In this document: positions 1 to 10,368 of the stretch, one piece after another
Layout of the letters: every line of letters starts with the position of its first letter
Numbering within the stretch: the stretch's first letter is position 1
Assembly: GCF_000346485.2 (NCBI RefSeq)
Contig: NZ_KQ976354.1
Span: 11,056,341-11,120,340 of the forward strand
Direction: 5' to 3'
Source of the DNA: Scytonema hofmannii PCC 7110
GTDB lineage: Bacteria > Cyanobacteriota > Cyanobacteriia > Cyanobacteriales > Nostocaceae
DNA length: 64,000 nucleotides
Position numbers and translations under genes: made by a program
Notes under the pieces: generated by a model
Told to the model about the DNA's origin: nothing
The model's database searches: none
What the model saw: only the letters and a program-made list of their open reading frames with translations

Positions 1-347
1 GTATTCACCCCCCACTCATTCACAGGTTTAGCCCTTTTTACCCTCAGGGCGGGGATCGTTCTTTATCCCGAACGGTAGGATGCTCTGATTAAGTCTTAGC
101 TAGTCAGCCAATCAGAGAACACTGCTAGCGCATCCGTTGGGGGTTGCCTCTAGCCTTTAACGGAGTCAGACTAGAAGCGCTCGAACCAGTTAGAGGTTAT
201 TAGGCAGCTACAGGAGCTTGCTTACGAGCAAAAGGTACGATGTTGTTTGCATCTATTTTTTTGAGCCTTTGATTTTCGAGAGACGACTCACTCTCGACCT
301 GAATCATAGAGCAGCTTTCGCCACCACGTCGAAACCGTTAAAGCCCC
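1..347 (-). ncRNA. ssrA: tmRNA (transfer-messenger RNA), 3' end cut by window edge
   Basis: The minus strand from 347 begins GGGGCTTTAACGGTTTCGAC, the typical tmRNA 5' end. It contains a resume codon GCA at 250-248 that opens a 16-codon tag, ANNIVPFARKQAPVAA, ending in tandem TAA stops at 202-197. This is a classic cyanobacterial trans-translation tag ending in AA for protease recognition. The pseudoknot region follows, down to position 1. From memory of Nostoc tmRNA, about 40 nt including the acceptor stem and CCA end should lie beyond the left edge. Function: rescue of stalled ribosomes and tagging of incomplete proteins. A 71-codon open frame on the other strand (218-433) is only a shadow. 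Confidence 0.93.
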
Positions 348-400
348 GTGTGGTTTATATGTTCTATTGTAGTACGGAATTTTCAAATGTGCCACTAGAA

Positions 401-466
401 ATTTTGGATTTTAGATTTTGGATTTTGGATTGAATCTAAAATCCAAAATCTAAAATCTAAAATCTA
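401..466. repeat. Heptanucleotide repeats forming an inverted repeat
   Basis: About four units close to ATTTTGG/ATTTTAG are followed by their complements (AATCTAA/AATCCAA), so the stretch can fold into a long AT-rich stem. It sits between the tmRNA 5' end and the atpC stop. Such short tandem repeats are typical of heterocystous cyanobacteria. Here it could terminate or stabilise the atp transcript, which is inference. Confidence 0.7.
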
Positions 467-467
467 T

Positions 468-1415
468 TTATTTTAGCGCTTCTGCACCACTCACCACCTC
501 AAGAATTTGATCGGTAATTGAGGCTTGGCGTGCTTTGTTGTATGACCGGGTGAGAGTATTGATGAGTTCTTTAGCGTTGTCGCTAGCGCTACTCATTGCT
601 GTCATCCGCGCTGCTAATTCGCTAGCAGCAGATTCTTGCAGTGCTCGCAGTAACTGGTTACTCAGATACAGAGGTAGCAGAGAATCCAGAATTTGTACGG
701 GGTCTTGCTCAAAAATCATGTCGCGAGGCAAAGTCCGTGTTGGGGTAGCTACTTTTGAGCGTTCTACCTCAAATTGACCGCCACGGGTTGTTAAGCGGAA
801 AATTTCATCATCTTGTGCTTCCAAGCCCTGTGGGTCAAGAGGAAGCAGGGTCTGTACTACAGGACGAGAACTGACCAAAGAGACGAACTTGGTGTATACT
901 AACTCAATCCGGTCTACTTTTTCAGACAAGAACAAGGAGAGTAGTTCGTCAGAAATCTTTGTGGCTTCTGCTGCAGTAGGAATTTGCTCTAAGCCAGTGT
1001 AGGTTGCATCAATAGGTTGCTCTCGGCGTTGGAAGTACTGACCGGCTTTGCGTCCTACAATGACAAATGTGTAATCAAGACCTTCTGCCTTGATTTCTTT
1101 GGCACGGTTTTCAGCACGCTTAATAATGTTGTTGTTGTAACCGCCGCACAATCCCCGATCGCCTGAAATCACGAGCATCCCTACTGACCGCACTTCTCTT
1201 TTCCGCAGTAGGGGGAGGTCTGCATCTTCAAACCGCAAGCGGGTTTGCAAACCATACAGTACCTGAGCCAAGCGGTCTGCAAAGGGGCGGGTTGCAATCA
1301 CCTGTTCTTGAGCGCGACGTACCCTAGCAGCAGCCACGAGCCGCATGGCTTCTGTAATTTTCTTGGTATTTTTGACCGACTGAATGCGATCGCGTATTGC
1401 TTTTAGATTTGGCAT
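468..1415 (-). CDS. atpC: ATP synthase F1 subunit gamma
   Basis: 315 residues, the expected size for a cyanobacterial gamma subunit, which is longer than bacterial forms because of a central regulatory insertion. The N-terminus ([20 protein letters not shown]) is the conserved coiled-coil start that forms the rotor shaft inside the alpha3beta3 ring. The C-terminal helix contains the conserved [19 protein letters not shown] stretch that closes the coiled coil. It is the last gene of the atp operon, 85 nt after atpA across a repeat-filled spacer. The beta and epsilon genes are not in this window, as usual in cyanobacteria where they form a second operon. No clear Shine-Dalgarno site precedes the ATG. 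HAMAP calls this gene atpG. Confidence 0.97.
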   Translation of the reverse strand: MPNLKAIRDRIQSVKNTKKITEAMRLVAAARVRRAQEQVIATRPFADRLAQVLYGLQTRLRFEDADLPLLRKREVRSVGMLVISGDRGLCGGYNNNIIKRAENRAKEIKAEGLDYTFVIVGRKAGQYFQRREQPIDATYTGLEQIPTAAEATKISDELLSLFLSEKVDRIELVYTKFVSLVSSRPVVQTLLPLDPQGLEAQDDEIFRLTTRGGQFEVERSKVATPTRTLPRDMIFEQDPVQILDSLLPLYLSNQLLRALQESAASELAARMTAMSSASDNAKELINTLTRSYNKARQASITDQILEVVSGAEALK

Positions 1416-1423
1416 AATTCGAT

Positions 1424-1499
1424 TTTAGATTTTAGATTTTAGATTTTGGATTTAGGACTTTAGATTCAATCCAAAATCCCAAATCCCAAATCCAAAATT
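1424..1499. repeat. Heptanucleotide repeats in the atpA-atpC spacer
   Basis: Units of TTTTAGA/TTTTGGA on the left are mirrored by TCCAAAA/TCCCAAA units on the right, giving an imperfect inverted repeat that fills almost the whole spacer. It is the same repeat type as at 401-466, so both ends of atpC carry it. It would place a weak hairpin in the atp mRNA between atpA and atpC. Confidence 0.7.
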
Positions 1500-1500
1500 G

Positions 1501-3021
1501 TTACGCTGTTGCTAAGAAGGTCTTCTTGAATTCGGTAATTGCTTCCTTGAGGGCTTTTTCCTCATCATCACCTAGAACTTTCTTTGCCTTTACGCTATCT
1601 GTATACTGAGGCTTCCCAGTCTTCAAATATTCGCGCAGACCCTTAGCAAAAGCAGTCACTTTGTTTGCTGGTACATCATCTAAGTAACCGTTAATACCAG
1701 CGTAAAGAAGAGCAACTTGCTCGTGAACTGATAGAGGCGAGTTTTGTGGCTGTTTCAAGAGTTCCCGCAAACGAGCACCTCTTGCCAACTGGTCTTGAGT
1801 GGCTTTATCTAGGTCAGAAGCGAATTGTGAGAAAGCTTGCAATTCGTCAAACTGAGCTAACTCCAACTTCAACTTACCAGCAACTTTTTTCATTGCCTTT
1901 GTTTGAGCAGCTGAACCCACCCGCGATACAGAAATACCGGGGTTAATCGCCGGACGGATACCAGCGTTAAACAAGTCAGAGGACAAGAATATCTGACCGT
2001 CTGTGATGGAAATCACGTTGGTGGGGATGTAAGCAGATACGTCCCCTGCTTGGGTTTCGATGATGGGTAGAGCCGTCATGCTACCAGCACCGAGTTCATC
2101 GTTGAGTTTAGCCGCCCGTTCCAACAAGCGGGAGTGGATGTAGAAAACGTCTCCAGGGTAAGCTTCCCGTCCGGGTGGACGACGCAGCAGCAGGGACATT
2201 TGGCGATAAGCTTGAGCCTGCTTGGAAAGGTCATCATAAATCACCAAGGTCGCTTTCCCTTTGTACATAAAGTACTCAGCAAGGGTAGCACCAGTGTAAG
2301 GAGCCAAATATTGCAGGGTAGCGGCGTCACTGGCATTGGCGGCGACAACAATTGTGTATGCCATTGCGCCTTTGTCCTGCAGTGTTTGTACCACGTTAGC
2401 TACAGTAGACGCCTTTTGACCGATCGCAACGTAAACGCAAATCACATTCTCTTCCTTTTGGTTGAGGATAGTGTCAATTGCGATCGCAGTTTTTCCAGTT
2501 TGGCGGTCACCAATAATCAATTCCCGTTGACCGCGACCAACGGGAATCATTGCGTCAATAGCTGTGATCCCCGTTTGCATGGGTTCGTGTACGGAACGAC
2601 GAGCCACAATCCCCGGTGCTGGTGATTCAATCAAACGGGTTTCTGTGGTTCTGATTTCCCCTTTGCCATCAATTGGACGACCGAGAGAATCTACAACTCG
2701 TCCAATCATCGCTTCCCCTACTGGCACCTGAGCAATTCTGCCAGTTGCAGTTACGGAGCTACCTTCTTGAATTTGACGACCATCACCGATAAGCACCGCA
2801 CCCACGTTGTCTTCTTCCAAGTTTTGGGCGATGCCAACAGTGCCGTCTTCAAACTCTAGTAGCTCGCTTGCCATGGCCTTGTCGAGACCATAGATGCGGG
2901 CAATACCGTCACCCACTTGTAGAACAGTACCAACATTATTTACCTTGACTTGTTGGTCGTATTGTTCTATCTGTTGCTGAATAATGTTGCTGATTTCGTC
3001 TGGTCTGATGCTAATTGCCAT
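1501..3021 (-). CDS. atpA: ATP synthase F1 subunit alpha
   Basis: 506 residues, the full family length. It carries the Walker A motif GDRQTGKT near residue 170, the N-terminal beta-barrel ([15 protein letters not shown]), and the alpha-subunit signature [17 protein letters not shown], whose arginine reaches into the catalytic site of beta. Alpha forms the non-catalytic nucleotide sites of F1 on the cytoplasmic or stromal face of the thylakoid membrane. The start at 3021 gives the standard N-terminus ([11 protein letters not shown]). It lies between atpH and atpC, each separated from it by spacers of about 80-125 nt rich in short tandem repeats. Confidence 0.98.
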   Translation of the reverse strand: MAISIRPDEISNIIQQQIEQYDQQVKVNNVGTVLQVGDGIARIYGLDKAMASELLEFEDGTVGIAQNLEEDNVGAVLIGDGRQIQEGSSVTATGRIAQVPVGEAMIGRVVDSLGRPIDGKGEIRTTETRLIESPAPGIVARRSVHEPMQTGITAIDAMIPVGRGQRELIIGDRQTGKTAIAIDTILNQKEENVICVYVAIGQKASTVANVVQTLQDKGAMAYTIVVAANASDAATLQYLAPYTGATLAEYFMYKGKATLVIYDDLSKQAQAYRQMSLLLRRPPGREAYPGDVFYIHSRLLERAAKLNDELGAGSMTALPIIETQAGDVSAYIPTNVISITDGQIFLSSDLFNAGIRPAINPGISVSRVGSAAQTKAMKKVAGKLKLELAQFDELQAFSQFASDLDKATQDQLARGARLRELLKQPQNSPLSVHEQVALLYAGINGYLDDVPANKVTAFAKGLREYLKTGKPQYTDSVKAKKVLGDDEEKALKEAITEFKKTFLATA

Positions 3022-3060
3022 TTGTCTTACTCTTAGAACTTGGAACTCTACTAAAAACTC

Positions 3061-3137
3061 AGGGAGTAGGGAGTAGGGAGTAGGAATTGGCTGCTTACTT
3101 ACCCCATTTCCTATTCCCCATTCCCCATTCCCACTCC
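3061..3137. repeat. GGAGTAG heptanucleotide repeats in the atpH-atpA spacer
   Basis: Three to four direct copies of GGAGTAG are followed by a mirrored CCCATTC/CCCTATT series, giving an imperfect inverted repeat. It is a second family of short tandem repeats, different from the TTTTAGA family around atpC. The same family recurs at 7061-7095 and 33200-33232. Confidence 0.7.
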
Positions 3138-3145
3138 CTCATTAA

Positions 3146-3700
3146 TTAGCCGCTAGTTAAGCGTAATGATAAGCGGCGCAGCTGACCCCGTATACTGGCG
3201 TCAATCACTTGAGATCCTACTCTAATGATGACACCTCCAATCAAATCGCGGTCAATTTTTGTATCCAATTCCACTTCACGAGCATTAGTCAACGCAATGA
3301 CTTTTTCTCTGACAGATTGTTGCTGTGCTTCAGTGAGGGAAACCGCAGAAACTACTTCCGCAAGAACAGTTTGTTTTAGTTGCCGCAACAGCGTTAAATA
3401 TTGCTGACAAATTGGTTCGAGCAATGAAATCCGCCTTCTATCTACCAGCAGCAGTAAAAAATTCCGGAAGTAGGTATCAGCACCATCTCCAAGGATGCGG
3501 GTGATGACAGCTTTTTTATCTTCTAGCTTCACAAACGGGTTAATCAGAAAGCTTCGCAATTCCTCACTTCCCGATAGCAAACCAAGTAACGAACGGACTT
3601 CTTCGCCGCAACGATCTGTCAGGTTTCTCGCTTGCGCTAGTGACATCAACGCCTGGGCGTAGGGATTGGCTATTTCAGATGTTGCTATTTTGCTTGTCAT
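3146..3700 (-). CDS. atpH: ATP synthase F1 subunit delta
   Basis: 184 residues, normal for the OSCP/delta family that ties the top of F1 to the b/b' stator stalk. The N-terminal helical domain (NPYAQALMSLAQ) and the C-terminal motif (DRDLIGGVIIRVGSQVIDASIRGQL) are both conserved. Its ATG overlaps the TAA stop of atpF by one base (TAATG). A strong GGAGGGAGCT ribosome-binding site lies inside the end of atpF, so translation is probably coupled. Cyanobacterial papers often call this gene atpD. Confidence 0.96.
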   Translation of the reverse strand: MTSKIATSEIANPYAQALMSLAQARNLTDRCGEEVRSLLGLLSGSEELRSFLINPFVKLEDKKAVITRILGDGADTYFRNFLLLLVDRRRISLLEPICQQYLTLLRQLKQTVLAEVVSAVSLTEAQQQSVREKVIALTNAREVELDTKIDRDLIGGVIIRVGSQVIDASIRGQLRRLSLRLTSG

Positions 3701-4251
3701 TAGCTCCCTCCGAGTAGCGCTATGCTGCGATCGATTAATCTATGTTGAGCATCGTCGGCAATTCCAGTCTGTAGTTGCGACTCGACTTTTTGCAATGCCA
3801 TAGCGACGACTTGCGCTCTCACGAACGCGATCGCTTTATCCCTTTCCGCGTCCAAATCCCGAGATGCTGTTTCTTTCAAGCGTTGCACATCCTTAGCTGC
3901 CTCCGCCAGAATTGCTTCACGAGATGCGCGAGCATTTTCTTCAGACGCTTTGAGAATTTTCTGTGCTTCTGCTTGTGCCTGAGTCAGTCTTTGCTGAACC
4001 TCAAAGAGGGCGCTCGCTGCCTCCTTTGCACGCGCTTCTGCTTCCTGAATTGTCGCTTCAATATTTGAGCGCCGTTCGTTCAGGGTATTGCTTAAAACAT
4101 TACGTCCAAAGTAGAATAATACGCCAACTAGAATCGCCAGGTTAATGATGTTGGTTTCTAGGATGTCCGTGTTCAGACCGAAACCACCTTCCGATTCTGT
4201 TCCTGCTAATGCCTCAGTGGCTAAAAATAAAACAGTCCCTATGATACCCAT
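3700..4251 (-). CDS. atpF: ATP synthase Fo subunit b
   Basis: 183 residues. It has a short hydrophobic N-terminus ([16 protein letters not shown]), then the cyanobacterial linker [15 protein letters not shown], one membrane helix ([12 protein letters not shown]), and a long charged coiled coil rich in Glu/Ala/Arg to the end. This is the stator subunit paired with b' encoded by the gene just upstream. The first segment resembles a leader sequence, as in other cyanobacterial b subunits. It is separated by 132 nt from the b' gene and overlaps atpH by one base. Confidence 0.95.
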   Translation of the reverse strand: MGIIGTVLFLATEALAGTESEGGFGLNTDILETNIINLAILVGVLFYFGRNVLSNTLNERRSNIEATIQEAEARAKEAASALFEVQQRLTQAQAEAQKILKASEENARASREAILAEAAKDVQRLKETASRDLDAERDKAIAFVRAQVVAMALQKVESQLQTGIADDAQHRLIDRSIALLGGS

Positions 4252-4383
4252 CTACAACTGCGCTGCTCCCTTGCTAGTTACGTTGAATTTTCCCCAAGGG
4301 AAAAAGTGTCAAATTGACACTCGAATGAAGCGCTGACCGGAGCAACGCCCCGTTGCGCGTATGCTTACACAGAACCGCTTTAT

Positions 4384-4809
4384 CTAATAAGTTGGTTCCA
4401 GTAGTTTGTCTAGAATTTGCCTACTGAGAGCATCGACTTGTTGCTCTAATGAACGCAAAGCCTCTTGTTTTTGCTGGTCTATTTCTTGAGCCACCTGTTC
4501 TCGCTGAGCCTGAGCTTCTTTTTCCGCCTCAGCCACTTTTTCGGCAGTTATCTTTTGTGCTTCAGCCTGAGCTTGTGCTACAACAGATTGTGCTTGCCTG
4601 CGAGCGTCGGCTAGCTGCAACTCATAGTCTTTAGTTAAGCGCTCGGCTTTAGCCAAACGTTCTTTAGCTTCAAGATTATTCGTTCGGATGTAATTTTCCC
4701 GATCGTCCAGCGCTTTGGTAAGGGGCTTGTAGAAAATGACGTTCAATAAAGCTGCCAACAGCAGGAACTGCAATGCCATTACGGGCAAAGTAGCATCGAA
4801 ATCAAACAT
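4384..4809 (-). CDS. atpG: ATP synthase Fo subunit b'
   Basis: 141 residues. It starts [20 protein letters not shown], a single N-terminal membrane helix, then [16 protein letters not shown] and a long heptad-type coiled coil with many Ala/Gln/Glu. Photosynthetic organisms use a b-b' heterodimer as peripheral stalk instead of a b homodimer. The gene lies between atpE and atpF. The atpE-side spacer of 164 nt contains a perfect hairpin. It is named atpG or atpF2 in different schemes, not to be confused with gamma. Confidence 0.95.
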   Translation of the reverse strand: MFDFDATLPVMALQFLLLAALLNVIFYKPLTKALDDRENYIRTNNLEAKERLAKAERLTKDYELQLADARRQAQSVVAQAQAEAQKITAEKVAEAEKEAQAQREQVAQEIDQQKQEALRSLEQQVDALSRQILDKLLEPTY

Positions 4810-4916
4810 TTCTCTCCTTATTCGGCTCGAACCGCTGTTTTTGTGGCATCTACAATCATCCAGCCTTTCATTTTAGAGACCCTATAGCTATCAAGGATCG
4901 ACTAACTTATAAAGGT

Positions 4917-4964
4917 CTTGTCAGTTGTCAAGACTTGAACCATCGCGTCTCTACAACTGACAAG
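4917..4964. promoter_or_regulatory. Perfect 12-bp hairpin between atpE and atpG(b')
   Basis: CTTGTCAGTTGT at 4917-4928 is exactly repeated in reverse complement at 4953-4964, with a 24-nt loop. It lies just after the atpE stop codon in the transcript and has no T-run, so it is more likely a processing or mRNA 3'-protecting structure than a full terminator. That would help make more c subunit than b' from the same operon (inference). Confidence 0.6.
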
Positions 4965-4973
4965 TTTTAACTC

Positions 4974-5321
<348 letters not shown>

Positions 5322-5332
5322 TATTGAGTTGG

Positions 5333-6088
5333 TCAATGACCTTCGTGTTCTTCACCACCATGTCCCTCTAGTGCCTCGTGAACGTAAGCCGCAGCTAGGG
5401 TGGCAAAAACCAAGGCTTGAATGGCACTGGTAAATAATCCCAACGCCATGACTGGCAGAGGTACGAACAGAGGAACCAAGAGAACCAACACAGCCACAAC
5501 TAACTCATCCGCCAAAATGTTACCAAATAGACGGAAGCTTAGGGATAGGGGCTTGGTGAAATCTTCAAGAATCGCGATCGGTAATAAAATGGGCGTCGGT
5601 TCTATATACTTTTTAAAGTAACCCAAACCGCGCTTGCTAAAACCGGCGTAAAAGTAAGCTAATGAAGTCAGTAACGCCAGTGCTACTGTCGTATTGATAT
5701 CATTGGTCGGAGCAGCCAACTCTCCCGACGGCAATTTGAGGACCTTCCAAGGAATCAGAGCGCCTGACCAATTCGATACGAAGATAAACAGAAACAGCGT
5801 GCCGATGAATGGCACCCAGGGGCGGTACTCTTTCTCACCTATTTGATTTTTTGCCAGATCTCGAATAAATTCCAGGGCATATTCCATGAGATTCTGTATG
5901 CCGCTAGGAATTTTTTGGATGCTGCGAGTAGCTGCTAGTGAAGCTATTACTAAAATAGCAATTACAAACCAAGAGGTGAGAAAAACCTGCCCGTGCAGTT
6001 TCAGGTTACCCAATTGCCAGTAGAAATGATGACCCACTTCCAATGAGGCAAAAGGAAAGGAATAAAAAACGTTCAGAAAATTTAGCAT
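5333..6088 (-). CDS. atpB: ATP synthase Fo subunit a
   Basis: 251 residues, a polytopic membrane protein with five to six helices. It contains the family signature [16 protein letters not shown], whose arginine is essential for proton passage past the c-ring Glu61, and the C-terminal helix [21 protein letters not shown]. The histidine-rich tail [10 protein letters not shown] is common in this family. It forms the two proton half-channels in the thylakoid membrane. It is the second gene of the operon, 89 nt after atpI. Confidence 0.97.
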   Translation of the reverse strand: MLNFLNVFYSFPFASLEVGHHFYWQLGNLKLHGQVFLTSWFVIAILVIASLAATRSIQKIPSGIQNLMEYALEFIRDLAKNQIGEKEYRPWVPFIGTLFLFIFVSNWSGALIPWKVLKLPSGELAAPTNDINTTVALALLTSLAYFYAGFSKRGLGYFKKYIEPTPILLPIAILEDFTKPLSLSFRLFGNILADELVVAVLVLLVPLFVPLPVMALGLFTSAIQALVFATLAAAYVHEALEGHGGEEHEGH

Positions 6089-6177
6089 TTTCTTTCCATG
6101 TCATTCGTTTCTCCAATCTTAACTGGAGATAAAGAGGCAAGCGATAAGTGAGCGATTACGGCTAAAGCTGTATCGCG

Positions 6178-6681
6178 TTATGGATTTTCCTCCCGAAAAG
6201 CACTCGCGCCATCGCCTTTTAAGGTCTGGTGGAGCTTTGACGAGTCAGGGATGAATGCCCCCCTAACTACGTAGATGAGAAGCGTACCTTTATAAGTGAG
6301 AAATCCCAAAAATATGGGCAACATTTGCAGTTTATTCCACTGTGATGCCAGTAGAATAACTCCTACTAATAAAGCTAACCGAGTTTTGCTCAGCTGGCTA
6401 TTTTCTCTGCTCAAACGCTCAACATCTTTTGCCAACATCCTCAAGTAAACCACACCAGTGCATGCTCCAAGTAAATAATTCAGAGCAACGTTTCGGGAAT
6501 AAAAAATCCATACGGAGATAAATACGATCCCTGTCAATACAAGAGTGATGAGTAACACTTCTCGGTAGAGATGGTAAAACTCTTGCATTGAGGAGCTTTT
6601 CGGTTCTGGGCTCTCCAAACCGGGCTTTGAATCTTGTCCTGTTGTCGGCGTGTATTTAATTGAGTCGTTTGACAAGCTCAC
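6178..6681 (-). CDS. atpI: ATP synthase accessory protein Atp1/AtpI
   Basis: 167 residues from a GTG start. After a polar N-terminal segment of about 35 residues come four predicted membrane helices ([63 protein letters not shown]). This is the small, poorly conserved first gene of bacterial atp operons, thought to help assemble the c-ring. An internal ATG at residue 32 would give a protein nearer the length I recall for some cyanobacterial Atp1 proteins, and neither start has a clear ribosome-binding site. The operon promoter should lie upstream, in 6682-6900. Confidence 0.85.
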   Translation of the reverse strand: MSLSNDSIKYTPTTGQDSKPGLESPEPKSSSMQEFYHLYREVLLITLVLTGIVFISVWIFYSRNVALNYLLGACTGVVYLRMLAKDVERLSRENSQLSKTRLALLVGVILLASQWNKLQMLPIFLGFLTYKGTLLIYVVRGAFIPDSSKLHQTLKGDGASAFREENP

Positions 6682-7071
6682 GGGAGTTGAAACCAGTACA
6701 GTTATTTGTGTTGACTGTTTGCTCAGCCAGCTGAATCATATCACGATTGGGTAACAATACTTTAGAAAAAAACAATTAACTTATTGTCTGAAGAAAAAAT
6801 TTAGTAGATGCGAATGCATAAAAAAGATTTTTAATACACAAGACTTGGGTAAAAAGAATAAATTTTTACCCTTTTATCCATTGATGAACTCCTAGATCCC
6901 CGACTTCTTGAAGAATTTGGGGATCTAACAGCGCGAATATTCTTCTAACTCTTATTTTACCGTTTTAGTGGTGTTGTGCATCTCAAGTTGGCAAGGTGAT
7001 TATTTCAACCTAGATACGCACAAGCAAGAGCTTACAATGCTTGTGGGTAAAAATTTTCTTACCCCTACTCC
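6682..7071. other. Intergenic region upstream of the atp operon
   Basis: About 390 nt without a supported gene. It should hold the atp operon promoter (minus strand), but I see no box I can assign. At 6894-6926 there is an inverted repeat with arms AGATCCCC/GGGGATCT; a sibling copy with the same core lies at 16241-16273. At 7061-7095 CTCCCTA-type heptanucleotide repeats begin and run into the end of the next gene. Confidence 0.5.
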
Positions 7072-8262
7072 CTATTCCCCACTCCCTACTCCCTTTAACA
7101 TAATTAACTGTTGTTTAAGAAGCTCTCGCACCCTATCTAACTCTAACTGTACGCTTGCCAAAATTTCTCCCACTGTTGATTTCCCATCACAACTTTGTAA
7201 AAACTTTAACTCTGCTTCCAATAAATTAACAAGTTGGTAATCGTAGTTCAACAGACATTGACTGGGGAAACCTTCTATGCATGGATTTCTTTCTGGAATT
7301 GCTGCTAGTATTGTGTCTGAAGCTGACCAATCTGTTTTAGGTAGCGGTGGGCGGTTCAAAAAAAACTCGTAGTGACTCACTTCAGGATCTAATAACTCTA
7401 TTAAGCGATAACGCTGGCGATCGCTCAACTCTTTTGTTCGCTCTACTAACTCCGGTGCTTTACTCAAAAGTCTCCCCAACTCCCAAAAACTGGGATTGGA
7501 AAAACCCACAAAATCCAACCCCGAAGCATCAATGAGTTCAAACAAAGTTTCTATGTTGTAATCAATTTCCTGAGGATGTACGTACATATCAGCAAAGCAC
7601 TCATCCCGTTGATTTTCCAACAACCATCGTTCCCGTTCTCTTTTAAGAATGCGGTTATTATCTGGTAAAGAAGCAAATATTTGCCGTCCAACTCGAACAC
7701 CATCGCGGTAATCGCCCCGCTTGTCACCTTGAAGGAGTGCGATCGCTTTTTGCATGAGTTGAATTTCCCAGCGTCCCAACTCTCCGTATACGAAGATATG
7801 CATCAAACCACCCGGAGCTAACTTCTTCGCCAAAGATTGAATGCCACGGATAGGATCGGGTAAGTGGTGAAGTACACCCACACAATTAATCAAATCAAAC
7901 TCACCCGGTAACTGTTCCACGTCATACAAACTCAGGTGATGAAACTCCACACGATTTGTACCAGAACGCTGACAACGCTCTTTTGCCACTGCCAAAGCAT
8001 TAGCACTAAGATCGATACCGACAACACGAGCATGAGGATTGAGGTGAACGAGATACTCAGTTCCCACCCCCGTACCGCAGCCAGCATCCAAGATACGGAT
8101 ATCCTGCTTGTGAGGTTTTTGACCCGTGCAAAAGTTATAAGCAGCCAACCAATTCCAGCGCCAATTGTAACCTGGGGGCGGTTCGTCCAATAATGGTTCA
8201 GGGGGGAAGGGGTAGGTGTTGTAAAGTTTAGCGACAGCAGCGCTAATCGTTTGATCGGACAT
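7072..8262 (-). CDS. Class I SAM-dependent methyltransferase
   Basis: 396 residues. The SAM-binding motif I is LDAGCGTGVGTEYL near residue 60, followed by VVGIDLSANAL (motif II, acidic residue binding ribose) and FDLINCVGVLHHLPDP (post-motif). After about residue 180 there is a second, uncharacterised half with a predicted helical tail. The substrate is not evident; small molecules or quinone-like acceptors are common for this fold. The last residues (GVGSGE) are encoded by the CTCCCTA repeat that straddles the stop codon, so the C-terminus has probably been altered by repeat expansion. It does not look co-transcribed with its neighbours. Confidence 0.85.
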   Translation of the reverse strand: MSDQTISAAVAKLYNTYPFPPEPLLDEPPPGYNWRWNWLAAYNFCTGQKPHKQDIRILDAGCGTGVGTEYLVHLNPHARVVGIDLSANALAVAKERCQRSGTNRVEFHHLSLYDVEQLPGEFDLINCVGVLHHLPDPIRGIQSLAKKLAPGGLMHIFVYGELGRWEIQLMQKAIALLQGDKRGDYRDGVRVGRQIFASLPDNNRILKRERERWLLENQRDECFADMYVHPQEIDYNIETLFELIDASGLDFVGFSNPSFWELGRLLSKAPELVERTKELSDRQRYRLIELLDPEVSHYEFFLNRPPLPKTDWSASDTILAAIPERNPCIEGFPSQCLLNYDYQLVNLLEAELKFLQSCDGKSTVGEILASVQLELDRVRELLKQQLIMLKGVGSGE

Positions 8263-8362
8263 AGTGAGCCTCGGACAACTATCTTGATCCCCCTTAGACT
8301 ATAAGTCTAGACGGCAGTTGCTTCAACTGGTAGTTACCACAAGCTAGTACTACTACCTTGGA

Positions 8363-8392
8363 GATACAAACAAAGCCTGCTCGCGCAGGCTT
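8363..8392 (-). terminator. Probable terminator of the beta-propeller gene
   Basis: Stem AAGCCTGC/GCAGGCTT with a 4-nt loop (8373-8392) followed on the minus strand by TTTGTTTGT. It lies 36 nt past the stop of the gene ending at 8428. On the plus strand it is followed by AATTTTATTATTT, so it could act in both directions. Confidence 0.6.
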
Positions 8393-8427
8393 AATTTTAT
8401 TATTTCAAAAAATTTGTTAATACTGTA

Positions 8428-9891
8428 TCAACAACACGGTTCAAGCATAACCAAAACTGATTCGTTTAGGGGATTTTGAGAGTTTCTAGGTGAAACGACT
8501 AGTTTGTTCTTGTTGACTCCCGAACGGGTTATTAGCTCTAGTCTTTCCCTGAGTGTCCCAGTAGCTTGACCCATTCCGTTTCCTTTAGCATCAGTTTGTA
8601 AGGCAGTAATGATTTCTGGTGAACGGTTATCGTCCACAAGATACAATCCATATTCTTGATTGGGCAAGAGTTCCATAACTAATATATCCAATCCATCTAA
8701 ATAACCGAGAGAGCGAATCGTCACATTACCCATCGCTTTACCTTGCTTTGGTGATTTGAGCCCTATATTGAGGGTAAGGTTTTCCTTGGGGGATTGAAGA
8801 TTTTCTCGACCTTCACCTTTAGGAACGGCATTAGAGACGTAAACCAGCGCTTGCGGCATATAACCAACAGGTATGCGCTCGATCCGTTGCTGCGCTATAG
8901 TGTCAATCACATCAACGGCATCTCCATTTTCCAGTCCCACGTACACTCGCGTACCGTCATCCGAAGACCAAATTCCATGCGGTAATTGGCCAACGGGAAT
9001 TGTTGCAACTAGGTTAGGATTTGTACCGCGCTGATAGACTTTTACATGATTCAGCCCACCTACAGTAACATAAGCGAACTTACCTTTGCTGTTATCAGCG
9101 AAGTTGACATGATTTGTGATTGGACCTGTTTCTAGAGTTGTCTTAACCGTTAAGCTCTGAGTATCAAGAATGCTAACTTTTCCAATGTCCTTATGGGTAA
9201 ACCAAACCTCTCCACCATCAGGAGTAACTGCCACATTTGGACAAAATGGGCTGACAACAGGAATTCGCTTCTCCACTTTGTAAGAACGTGTATTTACTAC
9301 ATCAAATTCTGGTGTAAAGCTAGAGCAAACAAAAGCTCGACTTCCATCGGGGCTAAACATAAGCATACCAGGACCATTTGCCACTTTGACTTGGCGTATC
9401 TCTTTCAATGCTTTAGGGTCGATAACAGAGATGTAGTCTTCACCACGTACAGTAACCCACAGTTCTTGTCCGTTAGGAGTGAAGAAGCCTTCGTGTGGTG
9501 AACGCCCCAGGTAAATTGTTCCTTTAATGGCATTGGTTGCTGTATCAATTAGTGTGACAGCATTAGAACCAGTTGAAATGACAGCCAACGTCCGATGATC
9601 TGGTGAGAAGCCCAAGCCATGAACGTTTAATTCTCCTTTATACAAAGGGCTGAGAACATTGGGGCGAGGATTTCCTAAAGTAATTCGCCCCACAAGAGTA
9701 TTGGTTGCTGGGTTAATGACAGAAACTGTATTGGAGGATTGATCGGCGGTGTAGACGCGATCGGAAATTGGTATCTCTACTGAAGGAGAAACTGCTTTTA
9801 CTGATTGAAGAAAAGTAGTCTCTATAACTAAAGCTATTAGTAAAGAAACGAGCAGTATGCAGACAAACAGTGTTTTCTTAAGCACCCACAT
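8428..9891 (-). CDS. Secreted YVTN-type beta-propeller protein
   Basis: 487 residues from the chosen ATG at 9891. An ATG 12 codons upstream (9927) is possible, but AGAGG lies 10 nt before 9891 and the downstream start gives a clean signal peptide (MWVLKKTLFVCILLVSLL...). Residues about 45-365 contain repeated units such as DQSSNTVSVINPATNTLVG and SNAVTLIDTATNAIKGTI, the hallmark of YVTN/lactonase-like seven-bladed propellers. The last 130 residues form an extra domain of unknown type ending ML EPCC. Probable periplasmic or surface protein; the ligand is unknown. No operon partner. Confidence 0.8.
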   Translation of the reverse strand: MWVLKKTLFVCILLVSLLIALVIETTFLQSVKAVSPSVEIPISDRVYTADQSSNTVSVINPATNTLVGRITLGNPRPNVLSPLYKGELNVHGLGFSPDHRTLAVISTGSNAVTLIDTATNAIKGTIYLGRSPHEGFFTPNGQELWVTVRGEDYISVIDPKALKEIRQVKVANGPGMLMFSPDGSRAFVCSSFTPEFDVVNTRSYKVEKRIPVVSPFCPNVAVTPDGGEVWFTHKDIGKVSILDTQSLTVKTTLETGPITNHVNFADNSKGKFAYVTVGGLNHVKVYQRGTNPNLVATIPVGQLPHGIWSSDDGTRVYVGLENGDAVDVIDTIAQQRIERIPVGYMPQALVYVSNAVPKGEGRENLQSPKENLTLNIGLKSPKQGKAMGNVTIRSLGYLDGLDILVMELLPNQEYGLYLVDDNRSPEIITALQTDAKGNGMGQATGTLRERLELITRSGVNKNKLVVSPRNSQNPLNESVLVMLEPCC

Positions 9892-10368
9892 AGATGAACA
9901 TCCTCTAAATTGATGACGACTGCTCATTCTAATACAAAAGTTTTAAAAATCTGTGAATCTGTTGTCAAAGAAAAAAGAGCGTTTTATATCTCTTTAACCA
10001 ATACTGTAAGGGTTCTCGAATATTAGGTTGGGTTGAGGAACGAAACCCAACAAACACATTTTTATTTTTTCCGCAAAACCTACGCAGTCTTGACTCTTCA
10101 ACAAATTGCTAAGGATTCACACATTTTTAATATCTATCAATCAAAATGAAGCTCAAAGCAACAAATGGAACTTTGACTTATTAATAAAGGAAATTACAAA
10201 TACCTATGGATAGTTACGGTGTTTTGGAGCAATTACTCAGAAATCCACAGAGAAAATGCGCTTATGGCATCCTACTACTTTGCTTAAATACTGAATACAA
10301 TCTTGTCTATTCACTCAAAACACAGGAAGATGATAAAAGTACAAGGCTTAAGTATCTTAAATAAGACT
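9892..10368. other. Intergenic region with a small hairpin repeat
   Basis: Divergent promoter region between the beta-propeller gene and the two-component operon. It contains an inverted repeat GTTGGGTT/AACCCAAC at 10027-10051, a type scattered in cyanobacterial genomes. The response-regulator frame is open upstream to 10303 through a TTG, but that start is unlikely. I see no other gene here. Confidence 0.5.

Noticed and set aside
218-433. 71-codon open frame on the plus strand
   Set aside because: It lies antisense to the tmRNA and runs into the tandem repeat; no ribosome-binding site or family resemblance.
2134-2625. 163-codon open frame on the plus strand inside atpA
   Set aside because: Complement of a highly conserved coding region; the antisense frame is a composition effect.
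10303-10368. Upstream TTG start for the response regulator
   Set aside because: Adds 22 residues with no family counterpart before the receiver domain and has no ribosome-binding site.
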